Shown here in pieces: positions 35,500 to 43,324 of a stretch of DNA of 64,000 nucleotides. Position 1 is the first letter of the stretch. Each line of letters opens with the position of its first letter. Under the pieces are notes generated by a model. The model saw only the letters and a list, made by a program, of their open reading frames with translations. It made no database searches and had not been told where the DNA came from. The position numbers and the translations under genes are program-made. Location of the stretch: positions 570,203 to 634,202 of the forward strand of contig NZ_JAMHJQ010000004.1 of NCBI RefSeq assembly GCF_023534745.1, given 5' to 3'. This DNA is from Streptomyces sp. 35G-GA-8. Lineage in GTDB: Bacteria; Actinomycetota; Actinomycetes; Streptomycetales; Streptomycetaceae.

Positions 35500-35977
35500 G
35501 CGTCTCGCCGATGGCGCCCGCGCGCCACAGGTCCTGGCAGGCCTCGGCCATCCGGTCGAGGCCGTCCACCACCGTCCCCCAGACGATGCCGGGGATCCAG
35601 CCCATGTCCCCGTTGATCAGGAGATTGTTGCGCTCGTAGAAGAGCGCGAGGTCCACGACGGTGCGCCGGCCGCGCACCGCCTTCTCGTCGTAGCCGTACG
35701 ACGACGTGCCCAGCTCCGTGTCGGAGAAGGTGAAGTAGCAGAGGTCCCCGGGGATCGGGGTCACGGTCGGATTCTCCAGCGGTGGTTCCTCGGCGGCGAA
35801 GGCCGGAAAGAGCGCGTAGATCTCATTGCGCGCGTACTTCGCGTGGTACACGTCCGAGCCCAGCGGCAGCGCCTCCCACACCGCCGCGCAGGTCACCGGG
35901 GCCCGGTCATCGAGGAGTTTCGCGGTGCAGCGCACCCCGCGCTTGTCGAGCGACACAGTCACAAATCGGTCGGCCAT
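35480..35977 (-). CDS. DUF3830 family protein
   Basis: 165 aa with a beta-rich pattern (VTVSLDKRGVRCTAKLLDDR, GDLCYFTFSDTELGTSSYGY) typical of DUF3830, a cyclophilin-like-fold family. The family is often found beside Asp/Glu racemases and ehu-type transporters; its reaction is unknown. It is divergent from ehuB and convergent with the amidase gene. Confidence 0.8.
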   Translation of the reverse strand: MADRFVTVSLDKRGVRCTAKLLDDRAPVTCAAVWEALPLGSDVYHAKYARNEIYALFPAFAAEEPPLENPTVTPIPGDLCYFTFSDTELGTSSYGYDEKAVRGRRTVVDLALFYERNNLLINGDMGWIPGIVWGTVVDGLDRMAEACQDLWRAGAIGETLSFRRE

Positions 35978-36095
35978 GCCCTCATGGTCCTCGTCTGATC
36001 CACTGAGTCAAGGCCACAGACCGGGCGCGGGCCGGTCTCAAGATCGGCTCGAATTGATGTGCATAACCCGTATGGAGTCGGGTAGCCGCGCGCCC

Positions 36096-36998
36096 ATGGC
36101 TTCACCACCAGAACACGACAAGGAAAGAACCGCGAAACGCCCCTTGGGCCGCCGGTCCCTTCTGCTGGGCACGGCGGCGCTGGGTGCCGCGGGGGCGCTC
36201 GGCGCCGCCGGCTGCGGCAGGATTCCCTCCGGTGACACACTCGCCCGGCTGAAATCGCAGCGCACGGTGCGGCTCGGTATCGCGGGCGAGGCACCGTACG
36301 GATTCATCAACGACCAGGGCGATTTCACCGGTGAGGCGGTGGAGCTGGCGAAGGTGATCTTCAAACGGCTCGGCGTCGGCGCCGTACAGCCCGTGGCCAC
36401 CGATTTCTCCTCGCTGATACCCGGCCTCAACTCGCAGCAGTTCGATGTCGTCTCGGCCGGGATGTACATCAACAAGGAGCGCTGCGCGCAGGTCATCTTC
36501 GCCGATCCCGAGTACCAGATGCTCGACTCGTTCATCGTGCGCAAGGGCAACCCCAAAGGGCTGCGCTCGTACCAGGACGTGGTGCGGACCAAGGCGAAGA
36601 TCGCCACCGGCACCGGCTACGCGGAGATCGACTACGCGATATCCGCCGGGGTCCCCGAGAACGAACTCGTCATCCTCCAGGACCCGGTCGCGGGGCTGAA
36701 CGCGGTCGAGTCCGGCCGGGTCGACGTATTCGCGGGCACCGCGCTCACCGGCCGCGAAGTGGTGAAGAAGAGCGACAAGGCGGAGGCCACGGAGCCGTTC
36801 GCGCCGCTCGTGGACGGCGAGAAGAAGATCGACGGCGGCGGATTCGCCTTCCGCCCCACGGATATCGCTCTCCGGGACGCCTTCAATGTCGAGATCCACA
36901 AGATGAAGAAGAGCGGCGAGCTGCTCCGCGTCCTCAAGCCGTTCGGCTTCACGGAGGCGGAGATGACCACCCTGACCGCAGAGGAGCTGTGCGCATGA
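36096..36998 (+). CDS. ehuB: amino-acid-type ABC transporter binding lipoprotein (EhuB-like)
   Basis: 300 aa from ATG 36096; ATGs at 36057 and 36072 are in frame and no start has a clear ribosome site. A twin-arginine-like RRSLLLGTAALGAAG segment ends in lipobox AAGC, so it is an exported lipoprotein. The family 3 solute-binding pattern is clear (VRLGIAGEAPYGFINDQGDF, VATDFSSLIPGLNSQQFDVV). It resembles EhuB of ectoine/hydroxyectoine importers, but the flanking enzymes are not the ectoine-degradation set, so ligand assignment is tentative. Confidence 0.8.
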   Translation: MASPPEHDKERTAKRPLGRRSLLLGTAALGAAGALGAAGCGRIPSGDTLARLKSQRTVRLGIAGEAPYGFINDQGDFTGEAVELAKVIFKRLGVGAVQPVATDFSSLIPGLNSQQFDVVSAGMYINKERCAQVIFADPEYQMLDSFIVRKGNPKGLRSYQDVVRTKAKIATGTGYAEIDYAISAGVPENELVILQDPVAGLNAVESGRVDVFAGTALTGREVVKKSDKAEATEPFAPLVDGEKKIDGGGFAFRPTDIALRDAFNVEIHKMKKSGELLRVLKPFGFTEAEMTTLTAEELCA

Positions 36999-37669
36999 CA
37001 GCCGGCCTCTGGACCCAGTGGGTGCTGCCCGGTATCTGGATCACGATCCAGCTCACGCTGTACAGCGCCGCGCTCGCCGCCGCCGTGGCCTTCACCGTCG
37101 GTACGGCCCGTACGCACCGCTCGCGCTTCGTCCGCTTCCTCGCGGGCCTCTACACCGAGATCTTCCGGGGCACCTCGGCGCTGGTGCTGATGTTCTGGCT
37201 GTTCTTCGTCATGCCGGGCCTGTTCGGCTGGGCCCTGGTCCCGATGTGGGCCGCCGTGCTGGCGCTGGGCCTGTCGTACGGGGCGTACGGCGCCGAGGTC
37301 GTACGCGGCGCCCTGAACTCCGTGGCACCGGCGCAGCGCGAGGCGGGCATCGCCCTGAACTTCTCCCCCTGGCAGCGCATGCGGCTGATCCTGCTGCCCC
37401 AGGCGATCCCGGAGATGATCCCGCCGTTCTCCAATCTCCTCATCGAACTGCTGAAGGGCACCGCGCTGGTCTCCCTGCTCGGTGTCGCCGATGTGTCGTT
37501 CGCCGCCTATCTGGTGCGGCTGGCCACCCAGGAGAGCGCACAGATCTACTCGGTGACGCTGGTGATCTATTTCGTGCTCGCGTTCGTCCTGGCCCGTGGC
37601 ATGAAGACACTTGAGCGCAGGACCAAGGCCGGGATCGGCATCACGGCGACACCGGGAGGCACCCGATGA
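36995..37669 (+). CDS. ehuC: ABC transporter permease (EhuC-like)
   Basis: 224 aa from ATG 36995, overlapping the ehuB stop as ATGA. His/Glu/Gln-family permease with about five helices; the opening GIWITIQLTLYSAALAAAVA and EAA-type loop (REAGIALNFSPWQRMRLILL) are intact. It pairs with the next permease. Confidence 0.88.
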   Translation: MTAGLWTQWVLPGIWITIQLTLYSAALAAAVAFTVGTARTHRSRFVRFLAGLYTEIFRGTSALVLMFWLFFVMPGLFGWALVPMWAAVLALGLSYGAYGAEVVRGALNSVAPAQREAGIALNFSPWQRMRLILLPQAIPEMIPPFSNLLIELLKGTALVSLLGVADVSFAAYLVRLATQESAQIYSVTLVIYFVLAFVLARGMKTLERRTKAGIGITATPGGTR

Positions 37670-38319
37670 ACAGTTGGGACTGGTCCGCCGTCGCGGACTT
37701 CATGCCACGCTTCTGGGACGGCCTGCTCCTCACCCTTCAGGTGCTGGTGCTCGGCTCGCTGCTCTCCTTCACGCTCGGTCTGGTCTGGGCGATCGGATTC
37801 CGGGCGCCGGCACGTTTCGTCCGGTGGCCGGTCAATGTCATCACCGAGTTCATCCGGAACACCCCGCTGCTCGTGCAGCTGTTTTTCTTCTTCTTCGTGC
37901 TGCCCGAATGGGGTGTGCAGTTCTCCGGGATGACCACCGGCACGATCGCGATCGGTCTGCACTATTCGACGTACACCGCCCAGGTCTACCGCGCCGGTAT
38001 CGACGCGGTACCCATCGGTCAGTGGGAGGCGGCCACCGCACTCAGCCTGCCGACGGGCCGTACCTGGATGGCGGTGATCCTGCCGCAGGCGATCCGGCGG
38101 ATCGTGCCCGCGCTGGGCAATTACGTCATCTCGATGCTGAAGGACACGCCGCTGCTCGCCGGAATCAGTGTGCTGGAAATGCTCCAGCAGTCCCGGCTGG
38201 AGAGCGCGACCACCTTCCAGTACACCGAACCGCTGACCGTGGTCGGTGTCGCCTTCATTCTCATCGCCTATCCGGCTTCTCTTCTCATGCGAGCCCTGGA
38301 GCGTCGTCTTGTCCGCTGA
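37666..38319 (+). CDS. ehuD: ABC transporter permease (EhuD-like)
   Basis: 217 aa, ATGA overlap with ehuC. The EAA loop reads WEAATALSLPTGRTWMAVIL, after FIRNTPLLVQLFFFFFVLPE, the polar amino-acid permease signature. It forms the transmembrane heterodimer with EhuC. Confidence 0.88.
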   Translation: MNSWDWSAVADFMPRFWDGLLLTLQVLVLGSLLSFTLGLVWAIGFRAPARFVRWPVNVITEFIRNTPLLVQLFFFFFVLPEWGVQFSGMTTGTIAIGLHYSTYTAQVYRAGIDAVPIGQWEAATALSLPTGRTWMAVILPQAIRRIVPALGNYVISMLKDTPLLAGISVLEMLQQSRLESATTFQYTEPLTVVGVAFILIAYPASLLMRALERRLVR

Positions 38320-39085
38320 CATATCCACCACCGAAATCACCGATCCGGCGGGCGAGCTGATCCGTTTCGAGAATGTCACCAAGCGGTTCGGAAAGAACAC
38401 CGTGCTGGACGATCTCTGTTTCTCCGTGCGGCCCGGAAAACATGTGACCCTGATCGGCCCTTCCGGCTCGGGCAAGACGACGATCCTGCGGCTGCTGATG
38501 ACTCTCGTCAAACCGGACGAGGGCGTGATCACCGTCAGTGGCGACAGACTCTTCCCCGCCGACAACAAGCATGTCCGTGAGGTGCGCAAGAACATCGGCA
38601 TGGTCTTCCAGCAGTTCAATCTCTTCCCCAACATGAATGTGCTGCGCAATGTCACCGAGGCCCCGGTGAAGGTGCTGGGGCTGAGCAAGGACGAGGCGGA
38701 GGAGCGCGGCCGTGAGTTGCTCGATCTGGTCGGCCTCGGCGACCGCTGCGCGGCGAAGCCGACCCAGCTCTCGGGCGGCCAGCAGCAGCGGGTGGCGATC
38801 GCCCGCGCGCTGGCGATGCGCCCGAAGATCCTGCTGCTCGACGAGGTCACCTCGGCGCTCGACCCCGAACTGGTCGCGGGCGTACTCGACGTGCTCCGGG
38901 ACATCGCACGCACCACGGACATCACGATGCTCTGTGTGACCCACGAGATGAACTTCGCCAGGGACATCTCCGACGACGTCCTGATGTTCGACGCGGGCAA
39001 GGTCATCGAATCGGGCCCGCCGGAGAGGATCTTCGCCGAGCCGGAGCACGAACGTACCCGCGAGTTCCTGGGCGCGGTGCTCTGA
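38309..39085 (+). CDS. ehuA: ABC transporter ATPase (EhuA-like)
   Basis: 258 aa from TTG 38309, chosen because GGAG is 7 nt upstream; it overlaps ehuD by 11 bp. Walker A GPSGSGKTT, Q-loop GMVFQQFNLFPNM, signature LSGGQQQRVAIARALA and Walker B ILLLDEVTSALD are intact. It completes a self-contained polar-solute importer, with its own ATPase unlike ceb. Confidence 0.92.
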   Translation: MSADISTTEITDPAGELIRFENVTKRFGKNTVLDDLCFSVRPGKHVTLIGPSGSGKTTILRLLMTLVKPDEGVITVSGDRLFPADNKHVREVRKNIGMVFQQFNLFPNMNVLRNVTEAPVKVLGLSKDEAEERGRELLDLVGLGDRCAAKPTQLSGGQQQRVAIARALAMRPKILLLDEVTSALDPELVAGVLDVLRDIARTTDITMLCVTHEMNFARDISDDVLMFDAGKVIESGPPERIFAEPEHERTREFLGAVL

Positions 39086-39127
39086 CCTCGTATCGCGGGC
39101 CTCGCATGGCGAGAGATGAGTATGCCG

Positions 39128-39141
39128 CTGGCATATGCCAG
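39128..39141. promoter_or_regulatory. 14-bp palindrome, candidate IclR operator
   Basis: CTGGCATATGCCAG is a perfect palindrome 124 bp before the IclR gene and 42 bp after ehuA. IclR-family dimers usually bind palindromes of this size near their own gene. No second copy was noticed before ehuB or the dehydrogenase gene. Confidence 0.5.
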
Positions 39142-39265
39142 GGCGATACCGCGCAGCCCAGAGCGCCGATCCGCCCGCCCCTTATGGGCAACCGCCGCCC
39201 CGGCAAAGGCTCTTGACGGCTATCGTGGTGCGGGAGCTTGCGGTCACAACCTGCTGGGGGGAACC

Positions 39266-40024
39266 GTGGTGCTGAAGCCGGAACCGACCGCGCCGTTCCA
39301 TTCGGTGCGGTACGTGCTGCGCGTGCTGGAGGCCGTGTCCAAGTACGGCGGCGGGGTGACCGAGGCCCGGATAGCCCGGGAGAGCGGGCTGCCGGCCGGC
39401 CATCTGGCTCCCCTGCTCTCCATGCTGCGGCGCGAGGGATACGTGGAGCAGGTCGCGGACGGCGCGTATGTGATCGGCGACTCGCTGGCCCTGCTCGGCA
39501 CCGGCGCGGCCCGGCAGCGGGCCCTGGCGGACAGGCTCCAGAACACCCTGGACGAGCTGCGCGACTCGGTCGGGGCGGCCGTCTACCTCAGCCGCTACAT
39601 CGACGGTGAGATCAAGGTCACCCAGGTCGCCGACGGCCCGCTGACGCCCGCGGTCAATGAGTACGTGGACTTCCGCGCCACCGCCCACGCCAGCGCGATC
39701 GGCAAGTGTCTGCTGACCCAGCTGGACAGGGACGGCCGCCGGGACCATCTGGACCGCCACAAGATCGCCCGGTTCACCTCCCGGACGATCACCAGCGAGC
39801 GGCTGCTGTTCTCCCGGCTCGACAGCCAGGCGCCGACGGTGCCGGTGCTCGATCTTCAGGAGTACGCGCTGGGGACGGTCTGCGCCGCGGTCCCGCTGAC
39901 GGCGGGCTCCACCGTGGGCTGCCTGGCGCTGTCGCTGCCGGTCGAGCACGCCCATCGGCTGCGGGTGGCGGCGGAGACCCTGAACCGCCGGGCGGCGCCG
40001 CTGGCCCTCTCGCTGACGATCTAG
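39266..40024 (+). CDS. IclR-family regulator of the catabolic island
   Basis: 252 aa from GTG 39266 (GTG 39269 is equally possible), after a G-rich site. An N-terminal winged helix (RYVLRVLEAVSKYGGGVTEA, RESGLPAGHLAPLLSMLRR) is followed by an IclR effector domain (FRATAHASAIGKCLLTQLDR, LGTVCAAVPLTAGSTVGCLA). These regulators sense small carboxylic or aromatic acids, so the effector may be the island substrate or a product. It follows ehuA by 180 bp on the same strand. Confidence 0.88.
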   Translation: MVLKPEPTAPFHSVRYVLRVLEAVSKYGGGVTEARIARESGLPAGHLAPLLSMLRREGYVEQVADGAYVIGDSLALLGTGAARQRALADRLQNTLDELRDSVGAAVYLSRYIDGEIKVTQVADGPLTPAVNEYVDFRATAHASAIGKCLLTQLDRDGRRDHLDRHKIARFTSRTITSERLLFSRLDSQAPTVPVLDLQEYALGTVCAAVPLTAGSTVGCLALSLPVEHAHRLRVAAETLNRRAAPLALSLTI

Positions 40025-40116
40025 TGCCGGGAGGGGCACTAGTGCCGCTCCGGGTGGTCCTCCGGGCGGTGGTCCTGAGCACCCCGGACCACCAGGTATT
40101 ATTTTCGAGTCAGCAG

Positions 40117-40190
40117 GCGCCGCTAGCTCAGTTGGTTAGAGCAGCTGACTCTTAATCAGCGGGTCCGGGGTTCGAGTCCCTGGCGGCGCA
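40117..40190 (+). tRNA. tRNA-Lys (CTT), copy 2
   Basis: 74 nt, identical in sequence to the gene at 24592-24665, with anticodon CTT and discriminator A. GTCAGCAG precedes it as in the other copies. Confidence 0.97.
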
Positions 40191-40198
40191 CAGACAGA

Positions 40199-40230
40199 GG
40201 AAGGCCCCTCGCGCAAGCGGGGGGCCTTCC
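40199..40230 (+). terminator. terminator after tRNA-Lys 2
   Basis: A 10-bp stem GGAAGGCCCC/GGGGCCTTCC (40199-40208, 40221-40230) with a 12-nt loop, 8 nt after the tRNA. Confidence 0.8.
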
Positions 40231-40244
40231 CTCGTTCAGGATCC

Positions 40245-40733
40245 TCAGGCCACGGACCTCGAACCGTCCACCATCGGGCTCACGCCGAAGATGTCGACCG
40301 CGTGGTAGTACGTCCACGCCAGCCCGTCACAGGACACCTTCGTGGCGCCCGAGTACCCCGAGCACACCCGCTTCAGGTCCGCGTAGAACGCGGAGTCGAG
40401 GCGCGCCTTGTTCGCCGGGAACTGGCCGGCCGCCTTGTAGTTGCGGTAGCCGAAGTCGTGGCGGGCACAGGCGGTCTGGAACGGGAAGCCGAAGGGGTTG
40501 TCCGGAGAGGACGAGCAGTAGTCCGTGGACCAGTCGAAGCCATAGGCCGACCACGCGCCCTGGTTCCCCCGGGCCGCGACCCAGGAGTTGTAGCTGGCGG
40601 CGGACTCCTGGGTCCAGTTGCTGAGGACCTGGGGCTTGTCGGCCGGGGCGGCGGCGGCCTGAGAGGCCGTCACCAGGGAGGCGGCGAGGGCGAGTACGGC
40701 TGAGGCGAGCGGAAGTGCCAGACGTCGACGCAT
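40245..40733 (-). CDS. secreted prokaryotic phospholipase A2
   Basis: 162 aa with GGAGG 9 nt before the ATG. The signal peptide ALPLASAVLALAASLVTASQ ends near QAAAA. The mature protein has the HD catalytic motif in CARHDFGYRNY and conserved cysteines (DYCSSSP, RVCSGYSG, VSCDGL) forming disulfides, as in Streptomyces violaceoruber PLA2. It would release fatty acids from phospholipids outside the cell. Confidence 0.92.
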   Translation of the reverse strand: MRRRLALPLASAVLALAASLVTASQAAAAPADKPQVLSNWTQESAASYNSWVAARGNQGAWSAYGFDWSTDYCSSSPDNPFGFPFQTACARHDFGYRNYKAAGQFPANKARLDSAFYADLKRVCSGYSGATKVSCDGLAWTYYHAVDIFGVSPMVDGSRSVA

Positions 40734-41077
40734 GACGGTGATCCTCCGGGCGAGGTATGGGGGGACATGGGGGGACAGACGCTCCGCGCCCGGGTGGGCA
40801 CGGAGCGTCCAAAGAGTGAGCGGCGCGGCTGTCGCATGGGTCTACGCGCGATGACCGACGCGGGAATGGTCCCCCAAATCCCGGCGTCGGCAAACCCCTC
40901 GGGCGGCGAACTCCCGGATGACGGAGTTCAGTTGACACATCCGTCCCTCGATGACCGATCTGCGCTCGGCGCCGGGACGGAGAGACGGACAGGACGGACA
41001 GGACGGAGGGCACGGAGGGGACAGACAGGACGGTCAGGACGGTCAGGACGGACAGGACGCCCGACCGGATGCCCGGA
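40734..41077. repeat. gap with GGACGGACA/GGACGGTCA short repeats
   Basis: 344 bp. Positions about 40975-41060 hold around eight imperfect GGACGG(A/T)CA units. No response-regulator gene or fragment, which would be expected beside the kinase, is seen here. The PLA2 promoter must lie at the left side. Confidence 0.6.
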
Positions 41078-42385
41078 CTACTCGTCGACTCCCTTGACCG
41101 GACAGGGGATTTCGACCCGCAGGACGGTCGGGCCGCCGGCCGGGCTGGACAGCGAGAGCCCCCCGTCCAGCACGGAGACGCGGTCGGCCAGCCCGGTCAG
41201 CCCGCTTCCCCCGCCCGCGCGGGCACCGCCGTCACCGTCGTCCTCGATCTCCAGCACCAGCCGCCCGTCACCGTACCGGCCGAAGACGGTGACATGGCTC
41301 GCCCCGCTGTGCCGTGCCGCGTTCGCCAGCGCCTCGCACACCACGAAGTACGCGGTGGCCTCCACCGCGTCGGGGAATCGCCGGGCCTCTTCGATCCGTA
41401 CCTCCACCGGCAGCGCGGAGCGGTCCGCCACGTCCGCGACCGCCGCCGCGAGTCCGTAGTCGGTGAGGACCTTGGGGTGTATGCCCCGGATCAGTTCGCG
41501 CAGTTCCGCCAGCGCCTCGCCGGCCTCCTGGTGCGCCGCGTCGATACGGTCGGCGACCGGGCCGGGCGGTGCGTCGAGCCGGGCCAGCCCCAGCGTCATG
41601 GTCAGCGCGACGAGTCGCTGCTGGGCGCCGTCGTGCAGATCTCGTTCGATCCGGCGCCGCTCCGCCTCGAAGGCGTCCACCAACCGCACCCGGGACCGGC
41701 TCAGTTCGACGACCCGCTGCCCCAGCGCGGTCTCCCGGGGCGCTATCAGGAGCCGGGTCAGTCCGGCGCGGGCGCCGGCCAGCACGCCCAGCGCGTAGCA
41801 GCAGACCGCGAGGAAGAGCAGCCCGAGCACGGCGAACGTGTACGCCATGGGCCAGGAGGTGACCGTCCACACCTTGACGACCTTCACCTCCTCGCCCTCC
41901 CCCACGGTGGCCAGCAGGATCGGTGTGGCGACCATGGCGAGCGGCAGCAGCAGACAGAGGACGACGGCGATGGCGTCGAGCGGCCACAGCACCAGGGCGA
42001 GGAGCACGGCGTACCCCAGCTCCCGCCAGGTCGACCGCTCCTGGAAGCGGGTCCGCAGCCAGGGCCACAGCCCCGGTTCGGCGGGCCGGCCATGCGGATC
42101 GGCGGCGGGCCGCTCATCGATCAGCCGCGTCCTGAACCGCTCCAGCCGGGCCACCGGCAGTCCGCCGAGCGCCGCCAGGGCGAGGAGCGGCAACCCGATC
42201 AGTACGAGGGAGAGCACCCCGCCCACGGCGATGACGGCCACCGCCACCACCAGCACGGCGATCCCGACCGGTACGCCGCTGAGCAGATACGCCGCCGATC
42301 GCCACGGCCAGGGCGAGAGCGCGAAGTCCGGCCGGGCCAGGGCCTGCCACAGGGTGCGGGAGCGGGTGTCGGGGCGGGAGCGCAT
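41078..42385 (-). CDS. NarL-type sensor histidine kinase without adjacent regulator
   Basis: 435 aa from ATG 42385. Four to six transmembrane helices (about 45-275) precede a HisKA_3 dimerisation helix with the phospho-His in RRRIERDLHDGAQQRLVALT. A HATPase domain follows (ALANAARHSGASHV, GSGLTGLADRVSVLDG). Such kinases normally sit beside a LuxR-type response regulator; none is in this window on either side. It is divergent from an ABC transporter operon, with a perfect 22-bp palindrome between them, so transporter control is likely. Confidence 0.85.
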   Translation of the reverse strand: MRSRPDTRSRTLWQALARPDFALSPWPWRSAAYLLSGVPVGIAVLVVAVAVIAVGGVLSLVLIGLPLLALAALGGLPVARLERFRTRLIDERPAADPHGRPAEPGLWPWLRTRFQERSTWRELGYAVLLALVLWPLDAIAVVLCLLLPLAMVATPILLATVGEGEEVKVVKVWTVTSWPMAYTFAVLGLLFLAVCCYALGVLAGARAGLTRLLIAPRETALGQRVVELSRSRVRLVDAFEAERRRIERDLHDGAQQRLVALTMTLGLARLDAPPGPVADRIDAAHQEAGEALAELRELIRGIHPKVLTDYGLAAAVADVADRSALPVEVRIEEARRFPDAVEATAYFVVCEALANAARHSGASHVTVFGRYGDGRLVLEIEDDGDGGARAGGGSGLTGLADRVSVLDGGLSLSSPAGGPTVLRVEIPCPVKGVDE

Positions 42386-42441
42386 GGGAGGACCGTAGAA
42401 GGCGAACCGCGGTACGGGCCATCCATGCGGCCGGAGTATCC

Positions 42442-42463
42442 GAGGTAGGGCCTGCCCTACCTC
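42442..42463. promoter_or_regulatory. perfect 22-bp palindrome between kinase and ABC genes
   Basis: Arms GAGGTAGGGC and GCCCTACCTC are separated by CT. It lies 57 bp from the kinase start and 55 bp before ATG 42518. It probably binds a dimeric regulator controlling one or both divergent genes. Confidence 0.65.
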
Positions 42464-42517
42464 AGGACTATGTCCCGCACTGGTGTGCCGGGCGCCACAC
42501 GGCGGTCGAATTGTTCC

Positions 42518-43324
42518 ATGACCCACGACATGGCCGACGACACACCTCGCGACAGCCGCGACGCGCGCCGCGACGCACTCGGCGACACGCAGCGCGACGC
42601 GATTCGACTGCGCTCCGTGCGCAGGATCCACGGATCGGGGGACAGCGCTGTCGCCGCCCTCGACGAGGTCTCCCTCGCGTTCCCCCGCGCCACCTTCACC
42701 GCCGTGATGGGTCCCTCCGGCTCCGGCAAGTCGACACTGCTCCAGTGCGCGGCCGGTCTCGACCGGCCCACCTCGGGGTCCGTGTCCATCGGCGGGACGG
42801 AACTGACGGAGCTGACCGAGAGGAGGCTGACCCTGCTGCGCCGGGACCGTGTCGGCTTCGTCTTCCAGTCGTTCAATCTGCTGCCCTCGCTGACGGCCGA
42901 ACAGAATGTGACGCTGCCGCTGCGGCTCGCCGGGCGCGGGGTCTCGCGGGCCCGGGTACGGGAGGTACTGGACCGCGTCGGTCTGGCCGACCGCGCCAAG
43001 CACCGCCCCTCCGAGCTCTCGGGCGGCCAGCAGCAGCGGGTCGCGCTCGCCCGCGCCCTGATCACCCGCCCCGAGGTGCTGTTCGCCGACGAGCCGACCG
43101 GGGCGCTGGACTCACGGACCGGCCGTGAGGTGCTGGGCATGCTGCGCTCCCTGGTCGACCGGGACGGCGCCACGATCGTGATGGTCACCCATGACCCGGT
43201 CGCCGCCTCGTATGCCGACCGTGTCGTCTTCCTGGTCGACGGACGGGTCAGCGGCGAGCTGCCGGCGCCGTCCGCCGAGGAGATCGCCGCCCGGATGACC
43301 ACGCTGGAGGCCGTGCCGTGCTGA
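42518..43324 (+). CDS. MacB/LolD-type ABC transporter ATPase
   Basis: 268 aa from ATG 42518; ATG 42470 is an alternative start but would overlap the likely promoter. Walker A GPSGSGKST, Q-loop VGFVFQSFNLLPSL, signature LSGGQQQRVALARAL and Walker B VLFADEPTGALDS are intact. The FQSFNLLPSL and DEPTGALDS forms mark the MacB/LolD group that partners FtsX-type permeases. It overlaps the permease gene by 7 bp. Confidence 0.92.
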   Translation: MTHDMADDTPRDSRDARRDALGDTQRDAIRLRSVRRIHGSGDSAVAALDEVSLAFPRATFTAVMGPSGSGKSTLLQCAAGLDRPTSGSVSIGGTELTELTERRLTLLRRDRVGFVFQSFNLLPSLTAEQNVTLPLRLAGRGVSRARVREVLDRVGLADRAKHRPSELSGGQQQRVALARALITRPEVLFADEPTGALDSRTGREVLGMLRSLVDRDGATIVMVTHDPVAASYADRVVFLVDGRVSGELPAPSAEEIAARMTTLEAVPC

